Source: Sipunculus nudus
Lineage: Eukaryota > Annelida > Sipuncula > Golfingiida > Sipunculidae
NCBI GenBank assembly: GCA_026874595.1
Contig: CM049314.1
Location: 63,086,800 to 63,150,799 of the forward strand
Direction of reading: 5' to 3'
Length of the DNA: 64,000 bases
Shown here in pieces: positions 20,201 through 29,542 of this stretch. A model generated the notes under the pieces. The model did no database searches and was not told the origin of the DNA. It worked only from the letters and a program-made list of their open reading frames with translations. The position numbers were made by a program, and so were the translations under genes. How positions within the stretch are numbered: the stretch's first letter is position 1; the number at the start of each line of letters is the position of its first letter.

Positions 20201-22663
20201 TATAATATATATATATATGGAATCAAAATTATGTTCACCCTAAGCACCTAGAGCACATTGTAATTGTGGGGCTGCTTTAAACCCTGTGGTGTCAAGCTGA
20301 TTAAATATAAGATAAAAGCTCTTAACTTTCATATTTTAAACAAAATTCCTTTCACCAAATCACCCTTTTAGAACAGTTGAGCAATAACAAGGAAGCAATA
20401 ACAACATGTTAGTAGAAAGTCTCAACTCAGACATGTGTCTATGTTGCTGTAGCTTTCGACTGTATCAGTCACACGGTCATTGTCAGCCATTGTCAAGCAT
20501 AACAGACTGCTACTGATGATTATACAGTTGAAAGCTACAGCTACAAAATAATAAGTCCCAGAGTTGAGAGTTTTTACTAAATTATGGAATCTCCAGGAAA
20601 AGGATCCAATATAAATAGTTTAAAATCAAATCAATATATAATTCAGTTTCCTTTACACTTTCATGCAAATTTCACATTAACATCTTAAAATAACCTTCAC
20701 TGAACACCTCTGACAGTTAATGCAAATTCTGCTGCTTCGTTGGATAACAGGAGGATATCCTTGATCAAATGTGGCAGTTCAAGTTTCCCCAGACCATGCC
20801 AGACATTACCTGAACACTTGGATAGAATTTCACGAATTTTCAATCTACAAGAGTCCTGCAGTGAGAACGCATTTTTAAGGTGCGAAGCAACAAATTCTTT
20901 TGCAATGGGGTGAACTGCGCAAGGATGAATCTTGTACTTACTTCGAGGAATGCCAGCTTTCAGTAGTAAATAAAGCACGTTGAGAAAAAAGTCATTGTTC
21001 GTAGCTTGGAGGGCTTTCCATGCTGCCATGAATGTTTGAAAGGTTAACTGTGTACCATCCATTGCAGAGAGCAGCCATTTTGTTAAATAAAGTGAACGTA
21101 GGTCATTAGCTTCCTCCGCCTCCCCCTGTAGCTCTTTCTGAGCACGTTTTATGGTAAACTGAATCATTGGGTCTGTTACGTTTGCTCCAGCATCTAACAA
21201 AATCTTGGCACACGCTATGTGTGTTCGTTCAACACTTGTTTGAAGAATACTGATCTTTTCTTCATGAACAAAAACATTCACACTGGCTCCAAGGTTAACG
21301 AGATGGCGTACAGCATCTACGTGATTGGCCAACATTGCAAAATACAGTGGTGTTCTACCCTTATTGTCATAAACATTCACACTAGACCCATGGTCCACTA
21401 ATGTAGTTATAAGCTCAATATTGCCGTAACTAGCTGCTATATGTATAGGCATTCGTTTAATTGAGTCCGCCTTGGTAAGGCTGCACCTTTCGGAAATCAG
21501 GGTGTTTGCGATTTCATCTTTTTGTGCTATCACAGCGCGCATTAGTGGCGTATATCCCCACACATCCTGGTAATCTATCATAAAAGCTGCCGGTGTTCGT
21601 AGCAAATATTTAATCGTGTGGAGGTGACCGTTTTGGCCAGCATGATGTAAAACGTTCATCTTGCTCTTGTCTTCTGCAGCAGGGTCAGCACCCATTTCAA
21701 GAAGTAACGAGATCATTTTGTTTTCGCCTTTCTGCGCAGCAACACAAAGAGCAGTGATGCCATGGCTGTCTGGCTGTTCATAATCACCCAGCCTCAGTAT
21801 CAGCTTTTCCAGGAATGCGATGTTACCGCTGAGTATTGCCTGATGCAAGGCGGGAGTTGGATCCTCTTTAGAAGGAGGCTGTTTAGTATGCCAGTTACCC
21901 ATGTCATAAAATCTTCCCACAGTTTTCTTGTATAATTGTAAAACAACTATACTAAATGCATCCTTTTTAGGTGTATGACATTCGTTCAAAGCCTCTGCTG
22001 TTGTAGCCTATAATAGGTCTGTCAGGTTCTGAATAGCAGAAGTTTTGTTTATATTTGCAGGTATTAGCCTCCACAATTTACTTTTCCTTCAATGAATTAT
22101 GCTGTTATTGTAATTTCTGAGAGGTGGTTACAGTTGTAGTTCAGGGGAAGTAATTGGGATGACTGATCGTTATCTTTCTTGGCTTTTGCAGGTGCTGTCT
22201 TCAATGTTTCTGCCGTCTGTCCCTTGCTACCAATCGGCCCTGCAGATAAGAAGATAGCATTAGTTATTAAACTGTGTACTTACTAAAATTGTGTTATTAA
22301 TCAACACCTTACAGGATATCACCTACCATAACATTCCAAATACAAGTCGCATCCTCATTTTAATTCACATCCTGATTTTAAGTTTCACCAGAAGAAATCA
22401 GCCTCAGTATATGCATCATAAAATGCTACAAGAATCATGAAAAATATTTCATTTGATATATTTTGATTTTTCTCTTTCATTTACAGGAGAAAAAAGCAAG
22501 AGAACACAAGTTAAACTTCATTGACATTGTCTCCAACGACCGCAGTACTACTCTTTTACCACACGCCAAGAGTAACATTGGAATAAGCGACCAAGTCAGC
22601 CTCCCTCCTATCAGCAGTAAACAGCAGCAGCCCGGCAGTAAACTACCACCTCTCAAAACATAA
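9369..22663 (+). CDS. Unrecognised five-exon gene, 249-residue basic protein
   Basis: Five segments join in frame through GT-AG introns: 9369-9500, 10479-10617, 11214-11344, 12922-13095 and 22487-22663 (phases 0, 1, 0, 0). From the ATG at 9372 they give 249 residues and end in TAA. The frame is open for one codon upstream of this ATG to the splice site, so translation may start here or the protein may extend into an unseen exon. The product is rich in lysine, proline and glutamine, with no signal peptide, membrane segment or known domain that I can see. The start of exon 4 (HGQSPQQHKN) is glutamine-rich. A charged stretch spanning the exon 4/5 join (MRELEQRAEQVA then EKKAREHK) could form a short helix. 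The C-terminus is LPPLKT. The last intron is over 9 kb and contains the ankyrin/SOCS gene on the other strand. I do not assign a function; a mostly disordered protein is likely. Confidence 0.7.
9890..10340 (+). repeat. Family E repeat, about two units, intron 1
   Basis: Two diverged units of about 250 bp share ACTTTTGAAG or AACTCTTGTAGGG, TTTTCCTC, AAATTT, ACTGATNGTTCCYACCAAA and GGTGACCT. They carry TCAAGGTCA at 10056 and 10202 and its complement TGACCTTGA at 10184. Related units occur at 60180-61240. Confidence 0.65.
10388..10427. repeat. G-rich run
   Basis: Nineteen consecutive G, then ATGAGGGGGGGA. It is a low-complexity intron stretch that could form a G-quadruplex and is prone to assembly error. 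Confidence 0.8.
10479..10617 (+). CDS. Exon 2 of the unrecognised gene
   Basis: Acceptor TCTCTTTCAG and donor GTAAGA. It is open throughout in the frame set by exon 1, and ends after the first base of a codon. It contains DYSNTYKEMKVARATIPKNG. Confidence 0.75.
10618..11213. other. Intron 2 of the unrecognised gene
   Basis: Spacer between exons 2 and 3. No repeat or RNA is recognised. Confidence 0.6.
11214..11344 (+). CDS. Exon 3 of the unrecognised gene
   Basis: Acceptor TTTTATGACAG and donor GTGAGG. It completes the codon split after exon 2 and ends in phase 0. It is very basic (KHRPAPMNHQKLVLKQKAVF). Confidence 0.75.
11345..12921. other. Intron 3 of the unrecognised gene
   Basis: Contains a small tandem repeat at 11679-11733, three copies of TTACATTTAATGTA, each itself a near-palindrome, spaced about 20 bp apart. 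The remaining sequence shows no gene. Confidence 0.6.
12922..13095 (+). CDS. Exon 4 of the unrecognised gene
   Basis: Acceptor TATTGTACAG and donor GTAAGT. It encodes 58 residues in phase 0, from a glutamine-rich start to an acidic, helix-prone end. Confidence 0.8.
13685..13967. repeat. Microsatellites: TATC, GATTA and TA
   Basis: A run of TATC at about 13690-13713, a GATTA run at about 13762-13850 with interruptions, and a TA run at about 13926-13966. All lie in the last intron of the unrecognised gene. Confidence 0.9.
14981..15045 (+). repeat. Left copy of a 60-bp direct duplication
   Basis: From GATGAAAACGGTAACAAA to a TATATA tract. The same sequence follows the foldback element at 17190-17250. 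Either the element inserted with a long duplication, or the flank was copied by repair. Confidence 0.75.
15046..17168. mobile_element. Foldback-type element with about 325-400-bp inverted ends
   Basis: The left arm begins GTCGAGGCCCAGATTAGAAT and the right arm ends in its reverse complement at 17149-17168. The arms (about 15046-15445 and 16845-17168) are made of many copies of a 20-35-bp module such as CCCAGATTAAAATTTTGATC and GGGCTGGCCCAGTTTAAAAC, each nearly palindromic. The left arm has roughly one extra module block. The AT-rich centre has no transposase. Long inverted ends built from small tandem repeats are typical of foldback elements. Direct copies of the 60-bp flank lie on both sides. 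Confidence 0.75.
17190..17282 (+). repeat. Right copy of the 60-bp direct duplication plus TA run
   Basis: 17190-17242 repeats the flank at 14981-15037 with about one change, followed by a TA run to 17282. Confidence 0.75.
17283..20408. other. AT-rich intron sequence
   Basis: No exon on either strand is recognised. Short open frames (17308-17592 and 19095-19337, both minus) show no family traits. Confidence 0.5.
20409..20580. mobile_element. Hairpin-forming MITE, about 172 bp
   Basis: The left half (TTAGTAGAAAGTCTCAACTC, then GCTGTAGCTTTCGACTGTAT) is the inverted partner of the right half (ATACAGTTGAAAGCTACAGC, then GAGTTGAGAGTTTTTACTAA). The two halves can fold along most of their length. 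No coding capacity and no clear target duplication. Confidence 0.65.
20697..21902 (-). CDS. Ankyrin-repeat and SOCS-box protein (ASB family)
   Basis: Probable substrate receptor of an Elongin B/C-Cullin-5 ubiquitin ligase. I start at the ATG at 21902 (401 residues), because it has a good context (GACATGG) and the frame further upstream begins with TTG and meets a stop soon after. Residues about 16-246 hold some seven ankyrin repeats, with clear cores such as HGITALCVAAQKGENKMISL and KGRTPLYFAMLANHVDAVRH. A non-repeat helical region follows (about 247-345). Residues 346-388 form a SOCS box: SLQDSCRLKI fits the BC box (L348, C352, I356), and LELPHLIKDILLL fits the Cullin-5 box with LP at 376-377. 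In the family the ankyrin part binds the target. The gene is intronless and lies inside the last intron of the plus-strand gene in opposite orientation. The start MGNWHT also resembles an N-myristoylation signal, which is weak evidence. Which ASB member it is cannot be told. Confidence 0.88.
   Translation of the reverse strand: MGNWHTKQPPSKEDPTPALHQAILSGNIAFLEKLILRLGDYEQPDSHGITALCVAAQKGENKMISLLLEMGADPAAEDKSKMNVLHHAGQNGHLHTIKYLLRTPAAFMIDYQDVWGYTPLMRAVIAQKDEIANTLISERCSLTKADSIKRMPIHIAASYGNIELITTLVDHGSSVNVYDNKGRTPLYFAMLANHVDAVRHLVNLGASVNVFVHEEKISILQTSVERTHIACAKILLDAGANVTDPMIQFTIKRAQKELQGEAEEANDLRSLYLTKWLLSAMDGTQLTFQTFMAAWKALQATNNDFFLNVLYLLLKAGIPRSKYKIHPCAVHPIAKEFVASHLKNAFSLQDSCRLKIREILSKCSGNVWHGLGKLELPHLIKDILLLSNEAAEFALTVRGVQ
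22487..22663 (+). CDS. Terminal exon 5 of the unrecognised gene
   Basis: Acceptor TCATTTACAG. It encodes 58 residues, including HKLNFIDIVSNDRSTTLLPH, then TAA at 22661-22663. The last coding bases and the stop codon are repeated downstream in the presumed 3' UTR. Confidence 0.8.
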   Translation, partial: EKKAREHKLNFIDIVSNDRSTTLLPHAKSNIGISDQVSLPPISSKQQQPGSKLPPLKT

Positions 22664-22990
22664 CATGTTCAACCTATGAATATTCAGTAGATGCTTCATA
22701 GGAATATTCAAAAGAGCAGCAACCCGGCAGTAAACTACCACCTCTCAAAATGTAACATGTCTAAGATATGAATATTCAGTTGATGTGTGATATAAATATT
22801 AAAAAGACTAGCAACCAGACAGAAACTTTCCATCTCTCAAACCAGTGTAACCAGGATGTGATATTCATTAGATGCTTGAAATAAATATTCAGCATACCAG
22901 CAACCAGAGAGTAAAATACGTAGACCTCTCAGTCACCTGGATATGGATAATCATTAGGGAAAAGCTAGATGTGAATATTCAACAGTGTGT
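22624..22990 (+). repeat. 92-bp tandem repeat that includes the last codons and stop of exon 5
   Basis: CCGGCAGTAAACTACCACCT in the terminal exon recurs 92 bp later almost unchanged, and more weakly after another 92 and 89 bp (anchors at about 22631, 22723, 22815 and 22904). Units include GAATATTCA. Copy 1 holds the real stop; the others lie in the presumed 3' UTR. AATAAA occurs at about 22880 and 23146 as candidate poly(A) signals. Confidence 0.8.
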
Positions 22991-23608
22991 GAACTACTAG
23001 CTCTAAGTGCTAATTTAATGTTCAACAGACCACCAATTATGCATTGACTATTAACTGTAGATATTGAATTTGTAAACTAGCACCTCTACAAGATTAAATA
23101 GGTAAGAATATGAAAAATATTGTTTTGAATTCCAGGAACAAATAAACCTGAAATATGAATATTCAGCATTCTTTGAATATTCATACTCATGTTATAGAGT
23201 GCTTCCTGGAACCACTTTTGTCAATGGGTGCATATTATGATATATATATATATATATATATAATCAGGCAAAAGTTGGATAGAAACAAAAATTGAATGCT
23301 ATTATCATTTTAGGAAAAGTATGAAGTACAACTTGCAACATTCATGAATTTTCTGTTTTCTTTTTCTATATTTGGTGTCGTACTGTATAAATTTGGACAT
23401 CCACTAATTTTTTGCATACATAAGATCATTCACACTTAACAACCACCTTTCAGTAATTACAATCTTAATGAATTAACTGCATATATTAAGAAACAAATGT
23501 TGATAATAGGCATTTCAAAACACTTGTGAATAATTTTGAAAACAGTTCATAGCCAATTTATGAATGTATTGTTTAAACCTTTCTCTAAAACTGTATATTA
23601 ATCAGTGC

Positions 23609-23649
<41 letters not shown>

Positions 23650-23861
23650 TCTTTGATAACCATGGTGCTAATTAGTCAACTGGTATTTGACTACATGAAT
23701 TATATAGTTTTAATGTGCTTATATGATTTTAAGTGCAATAAAATGATTGGTGCTATATTATATTATGTGATACTATGCCAAGTCTGTGATGTAAATGATA
23801 TTAAAAGAACTTAAATAATGGATATTGTGTTCACCCTTTGTGATCCATTATATTGTAGTTA
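22991..23861. other. AT-rich 3' flank with two TA microsatellites
   Basis: TA runs at about 23239-23262 and 23611-23646. No gene is recognised; the open frame at 23605-23814 starts inside the second run. Confidence 0.6.
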
Positions 23862-24058
23862 GCAATGCTGTCATTATTGTCATCATATTCAAGAACAGAG
23901 GCCTCTCAATTAATGCTGTCATTATTGTCATCATAATTCATATTCAAGAATAGAGGCCTCTCAATTAATGCTGTCATTATTGTCATCATAATTCATATTC
24001 AAGAATAGAGGCCTCTCAATCAATGCTGTCATTATTGTTATCATATTCAAGAACCAAG
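23862..24058. repeat. Minisatellite, about 50-55-bp unit, four copies
   Basis: Repeats of ATGCTGTCATTATTGTCATC then ATATTCAAGAATAGAGGCC. The minus-strand open frame at 23961-24254 overlaps it and is not a gene. Confidence 0.9.
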
Positions 24059-25289
24059 TCCTCTCAATCCCCAATTTCATATTCAACAATAGGAGACCCA
24101 GTAGAGAGCAAAAACCACTTCCATTGACAAGTGAAGGAATGAGGCCTTCATTAACTAGAGTGAAACCAATGAACATTTTTGAACTACCTGAGAAATGCAA
24201 GGAATTCAATGTATATGCATGGGAAAAGACATCTATTTTTTCCATAACATTCAAATATCTCTAATGGCATTAGGTCATTAGTCAAACATGAGACGGACCT
24301 GTATATTTTAGGTCAGTAAACTGATTGTTAGTGTTATAATTCCTTCATTACATTTAAAGTTAGAACCATATACACAATTTGCAACTGAATCAACATCATA
24401 TCACCCAACAATAAAGAATCCAAAACACTGTAAAATATAAAGTCTAGTCCTTATAATTTTCTTTCATTTCATATTAGGCTTTTAGACCCTTGTTCTTCTT
24501 AATACTTTTTGATAATATGAAAAGTTTGAGAGAAATATTGCCAAATGTCAGGGGGCACCCACTCTCCATCTAAATGATCATTGATCATTCAGCTTGTTAA
24601 AGCCAGTAATGTTTGATTTTACTGATCTCCTGTTATAAAATTCATGAAAAAACTTGGTTCTTTGAATGATAAGTAAATATTTGCACTTATTAATCCACTA
24701 GAATATGAACCAATCTTTTGAAGTAATAATACTTGTGATCAAGCCCTTGTCAATAAAGAAATCGGAAGTCATAAAAAGATTTGAACCAGTGCCTCAATAT
24801 TTTTCTTTTCTGCTTTCTCGTTCAAAACTAGTAATACTGCTGTATCTTATCTAGCAAAATTGAGTTAGGATAAACTGACCAGTGTACTTGCCCTTATATA
24901 CTTGCTGTTCAAACCGCACTATATGTACTGGGTACAGGCCTCAGCCAATGTTCAAAGTTTCTGCCTGTTATTTCCCAAGATGATCAATACTCTAGTACAG
25001 GATACATTAAAACACAGCCTTATATATACCTGTTATGTACGGGTGTGAAATCAGATGACACCAGCCTAACCTACATTTCTGGTATTAAACTAGATTTCTG
25101 ACAAAATATTGCACACTAGTGTGTGACCAAGTTTCCAGATAGCATGTGGACTATATGGGTATCAAAGCTTTTAGAATAACATTAATTTCCAGTGTTATGT
25201 TACTATAAACAGCAAAAGCACTGGTTTACACTGTGAATTCAAGGTCCCAGAGTGCAAGGATTAACTAACAATACAAGCTTAGGTATCAA
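24059..25289. other. AT-rich intergenic sequence
   Basis: I see no gene, RNA or repeat with readable ends here. Confidence 0.45.
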
Positions 25290-25930
25290 CAAATACATAT
25301 CACTGGCCCAACCCTTGTACTTCCAGACCTTACAAACAGGCTCAATGCATGTACTTTCAGACCTGTCAGCAGGGCTTGAAATACATATCACTGGCCCTAT
25401 GCTTGTATTTTCAGACCTGTTAGCAGGGACTGAAATATATCACTGGACTTGTACAGTGGAACCCGTCTATTAAGACCACCCTAGGTGAACTGAAAGCATT
25501 CACCTTGGATATTTAACTGACCTGTCTGATAACGCCATCTGTGAATCAAGACCACTTTTGGCCAGTCCCATGGGTGGTCTCATAACACAGGTTTCACTGT
25601 ACTTCTATTTTCAGATCTGTCAGCAGGGACTAAAATATTTCACTGGCCTAATGCTAGTACTTTCAGACCTGTCAGCAGGGCTTGAAATATATATCACTGT
25701 CCAATTTTCAGATATGTTAAAAGGGCTTGAAATATTTTTCACTTTCCAAAATCTTTCATTTTCAGACCTGTCATCAGGGCTTGAAATATATATCACTTGA
25801 TGAATGTTTGTACTTTAAGCCTAGTAAGCATCTAGGGCTTGAAATAACTAATGCATGAACTTTCAGACCTGTCAGCAGGGTTGAATCATGTATATTACTG
25901 GACCAATCATTACTTTCAGATCTTTCAAAT
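25290..25930 (+). repeat. Minisatellite, about 55-bp unit, roughly nine copies
   Basis: Unit core TTTCAGACCTGTCAGCAGGG followed by CTTGAAATATATATCACTGG and CTTGTAC. The array is split at 25454-25599 by a small inverted-repeat element. Its open frames (25252-25473 and 25558-25800) mirror the repeat and are not genes. Confidence 0.9.
25454..25599. mobile_element. 146-bp mariner-type MITE with TA duplication
   Basis: Ends are CAGTGGAACCCGTCTATTAA and the complement of TGTTATGAGACCACCC-type sequence ending in CACTG. About 21 of the outer 28 bases pair. TA flanks both sides (25452-25453 and 25600-25601). It sits within the 55-bp array, so it is younger than the array. Inverted ends starting CAGTGGAACC with TA target duplications are common in Tc1/mariner-derived MITEs. 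Confidence 0.8.
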
Positions 25931-26899
25931 GGCCATGGAAACAAATGCCCATTGGCTTTCACCACAGAACATATATTTAATGTATACTGACCCAGTGGGC
26001 CAATAGAAATAAGGTCATGTCAAGGAAAAACATTCAGGACTCCGGAAAAGATCTTAAAAAGTACTGATCTAGCAGACATAAGTACCAGGAATAATGGTTT
26101 AAGATTTAAAGAAATTTCCATTTTTTTTTCTTTTTTAAACAATCTCTGATCTTGTTGTAATTACGTGTGACCATCATGCGTAATGCGATGGGGAATCCCC
26201 GATGTCATGACCGTTGGCGGGGCCAACGTGTTCCAGGATTCACCTGATTTGACGCCCGTAGTCCTTTTTAATCTGGTTTGCATGTTAATATTACATGTAA
26301 GACTAAAAGAAATAAAAATGTCACATAGTTCAAGGATTCTTTCAAACTTCTGACTTATTCAACAAATACATTGATTATCATCCTATATTTTAACCATTGG
26401 TTGTCTTTTCTGTGCCAGTGCATGAGAAATACATTATTTTAAGCTATTTTCATGGTAAAATAAAAATAAAAAGCTGCCCACCAGCATTCTTTCCAAAAAA
26501 GTGCCCAAGAAACATAATTTATTTTTTTTTTGCCTAAATAGTTTGTCCTACTTTTGTGTTATATTATGTTTTATGTGTGTTATATATATATATATATATA
26601 CACCCTTACAGAACCCTGGCAGGTTTATTTCTCCCAGGTTCTCGAATCTACTCATGGAGGCTGTCATTTTGCTCACCCACTAAAAGCCAGATGTCACAAG
26701 TCTAAATCCTAGAAAGAACATCCTGCATTTGCTGGACATGACTAGAATATCAGCAAAAGCTGAAAAAACCCTCAGCCAAAAGAGCAGTATTTATGGGTGG
26801 TAACAGTAACAAGTATTCATGTAATATTTGTTCTCACATGGATGTATATATCTGTACATATGTCTCTTGTTTAAGTTGTGAATTGGAACTATCTAAGAG
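25931..26899. other. Intergenic sequence with a GC-richer patch and TA run
   Basis: A G+C-richer patch at about 26165-26265 (GATGGGGAATCCCCGATGTC) contains short palindromes of unknown origin. A TA run lies at 26581-26602. No gene. Confidence 0.4.
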
Positions 26900-27865
26900 A
26901 GGTACGTAGTAACTTTGTAAGTCTGGCCCCAATCTTTGTAAGTCATGCAGCACTTAAGAGATCATCAAGGCCATGCAATGACCATTCCACATTCCAAAAC
27001 AATCCATCCATTGGTTCCTGAGAAATAAGCTCCTAAGTTTTTTCTATTATAAGCTCTGTGACCTTGAGAATTAAGTCAAGGTCATCCATCTTCGAACTTG
27101 AGTGAGATTTTGTTGATATGTATCAGCACCAGCATTCTGTGTTGAATAGTTTTGGAGATATTCCACTCACAAGGCCAAAATTGAAAAATCCGATAAAAAT
27201 TCTTTTAAAACAGAAAGGGGAGGTGGCACCCCCAAACTCATGCAGCAGTTACAGACTATCAGTGCCAATAATCATAGCATGTTTTATAACAATCCACCCA
27301 GTGGTTCCTGAGAAATAAGCTTCTAAGTTGTTTACTATAATTTGCTCTAAAACGTCAAAACCTAAGTCAAGATCATCCATCTTTGAACTTGACTGAGATT
27401 TTGCATGTTAATATATATCAGCACAGGAGAAATAAAATTCCTACAGTAAATCCTTTTTGAGATATCCTGTTCACAAGGTAAATGTTAACACATGCCAGTT
27501 TTTTCTATAATTCGCTCTAAACATTGAAAAATAAGTCAAGGTCACCCATCTTCAAACTTGATCGAGATTTTATTAATATACATCAACACCGAAGAAATAA
27601 AATTCCTACCGCAAATCCTTTTTGAGATAGTTCACTCACAAGGTTAATGTTAACACATGCCAGTCTTTTTCCTATAATTCGCTCTTAACGTAGAAAAATA
27701 AGTCAAGGTTACCCATTTTCGAACTTATCTAAGAATTTGTTAATAATAATATACATCAGCACCGAAGAAATAATATTCCTCTGTTAAATCCTTTTTTAAA
27801 TATCCCGCCCATAAGGTAAAAGTTAACACAGGCCGGAAGGAAGGACGGCTTGGGTGACGACAAAA
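26900..27865 (+). repeat. Tandem array, about 160-240-bp unit
   Basis: At least four diverged units share GGTTCCTGAGAAATAAGCTY, ATAATTCGCTCT, AAGTCAAGGTCAYCCATCTT and CACAAGGTNAATGTTAACAC. TCAAGGTCA occurs at 27076 and 27536, with TGACCTTGA at 27059. It ends next to the hairpin at 27866-27891. Confidence 0.8.
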
Positions 27866-27892
27866 GCCCTCCAGCCTCTAAGGCTGAGGGCC
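27866..27892 (+). other. 11-bp-stem hairpin at the end of the tandem array
   Basis: GCCCTCCAGCCT pairs with AGGCTGAGGGC across a CTA loop with one bulged base. It follows GGAAGGACGGCTTGGGTGAC and precedes AAAATAAA. It may be the 3' end of another rolling-circle-type element, as in Helentrons, but no insertion site can be proven. Confidence 0.5.
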
Positions 27893-28384
27893 AAAATAAA
27901 AAGGTAATTAAACAAACAGATGAATGGGCATGTGAACTTACAATCAATATTAATTAGAGACAGGGAAGATTACATTAAGTTTACATTACTGATTTGCTAG
28001 TCTTTGTAATGATAAAAAAATTTACAAATAATATAAGAGTACCAATAATTAAATCCTTAAACTTCAATTATATGCTGTTATTAGAGAAGAAAGTGTACCT
28101 GTTATAACTTTCTTGGTGACCCTGTAGAATATTTCACATGCAAGGTTTGCTGGCCCGTAACTCTATGTTAAACTGATTTTAGTTATTGAAGGGCCCTGTG
28201 TTTATATGTAATCTTCCTTTACTAGAGAACACTGCTCCAGTTTATAATGAGCTCCTATAAGGAGACTAGCACAAAGAAGTCACAAAACTGGACCATGAAA
28301 GCAGGTGCAAAACTGGATCAGTACTTCATGTGCCATGCAAACTTGGCCAGAATAGAGGATACTTCAAGCCAGGCCTGAAACAGA
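27893..28384. other. AT-rich spacer
   Basis: No gene or repeat boundary is recognised. Confidence 0.4.
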
Positions 28385-28600
28385 TAGCTTACAATGAGTT
28401 ACTATATAACCCTAAAATGAGGTTAACTGTTCCTGTAATGGAGGGGGGGGGGGAGGAAACTACAATGAATTACCAAATTGAGGGTAACTGTTCCTGTATT
28501 GGGGGTTGTGGGGCACAGGAGCCTTGATTACAACGAGTTACCAATACCCTTTAAAGAGGCTAACTGTTCCTGTATGGGGAGGGGGGGGGGGGGGAGCCTT
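28385..28600. repeat. About 80-90-bp repeat with G runs, three copies
   Basis: Each copy has TACAAYGAGTTACCAA, then GGTTAACTGTTCCTGTA, then a G-rich run (28441-28454, 28500-28508, 28576-28594). Confidence 0.8.
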
Positions 28601-28649
28601 GACATTTAAGGTAAACTGCAAAAATGGTATTTTTTTCATATAGGGTAGG

Positions 28650-28975
28650 GGGGGGGGATAAACCCTTCAAAGGGACATAATCAGGAACAATATTATGTCT
28701 ACTCTTTCACTCTATTACTTTAGTTTTGCTTTATACAAAAATTTACCAGCAAAACCATCCCAGCACAGGTAAGCATTTATATACTGTTATATGTTCAATG
28801 TGGTCAAAAGTTATCAGCTGAATTCTTTTAAAACATGCCTATTTGTCTTAACGTCAACTATTCATTTGCCTTATTCGAAGGGACATAACCTGGAGCAATA
28901 ATATGCTTACTCTTTCACACAATTAGATCAGTTTTGCTTAATACAAAAGTTCCCCAGGAAAACTATCCCAACACA
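28650..28975. repeat. About 200-bp duplication, two copies
   Basis: GGGACATAATCAGGAACAAT at about 28673 and GGGACATAACCTGGAGCAAT at about 28880 start two related stretches that share CTACTCTTTCAC or TTACTCTTTCAC, then AGTTTTGCTT and ACAAAA, and end at a CCATCCCAGCACA-like sequence. Confidence 0.7.
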
Positions 28976-29091
28976 CAGTCTCAGTACCTCGCATATGGCT
29001 GTTAAACACCATGTTATGGCTCTGAGTGCTGGCAAACACAGTCCATGTGTCTATGTTTATTATGACCATAATAAGTGACCGGAGATCTGAC

Positions 29092-29265
29092 TGTGAGCTG
29101 GGGTTCCCATGCATGTCAAAAGTCGTATACATATTCATATATGTCACATTAAGCAGCCTCACTTTAGAGCTAGAGCTACACGGATATCACCACGCTTGTA
29201 TATCTCTGAGCATTAAACTTGTGTATATCCACGAACGGACTTGTTAATCACTACAACTTATTACA
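29092..29265 (+). repeat. 5' LTR
   Basis: Starts TGTGAGCTGGGG and ends ACTTATTACA. It aligns end to end with 34558-34731, allowing for two 3-bp gaps. Confidence 0.88.
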
Positions 29266-29283
29266 TGGTGGCAGCGCGGGATT
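29266..29283 (+). promoter_or_regulatory. Primer-binding site, probably tRNA-Leu
   Basis: TGGTGGCAGCGCGGGATT begins directly at the 5' LTR end. TGGTGGCAGCG is complementary to the CCA end of a leucine tRNA (from memory of animal tRNA-Leu ends), so Leu is the likely primer. Confidence 0.7.
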
Positions 29284-29542
29284 TTAACGCCCTAACGATC
29301 GAACTCTGTGAGCACAAAAAGTGAGATAAAGAGGTATATTGAACTGACAAGTATGAAAAACTGGCGTGACTTGCCGTCACTTGGGAAACTGAGTACGGAA
29401 CTTTGCACGAAGCAAACCGCTTCTTATATCGGAATTAACGGACATTTTTGCGCAAGCCTAGATGTTCTTTAAGGCAAAGTTTTGAGAGTAAACAGAACGC
29501 AAGAGAAGCAGCGTGGTGATAAAGTGAAACAGCGGGGTGAGT

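Noticed and set aside
21903-21989. A 29-residue N-terminal extension of the ankyrin/SOCS protein
   Set aside because: It would start with TTG and is preceded at once by a stop; the ATG at 21902 has a better context. A spliced upstream exon cannot be excluded.
23605-23814. Open frame starting with IYIYIY residues
   Set aside because: The start is a translated TA microsatellite and the rest shows no family traits.
25252-25800. Open frames with repeated 'SDLSAGLEI' text
   Set aside because: A direct translation of the 55-bp minisatellite, broken by a MITE.
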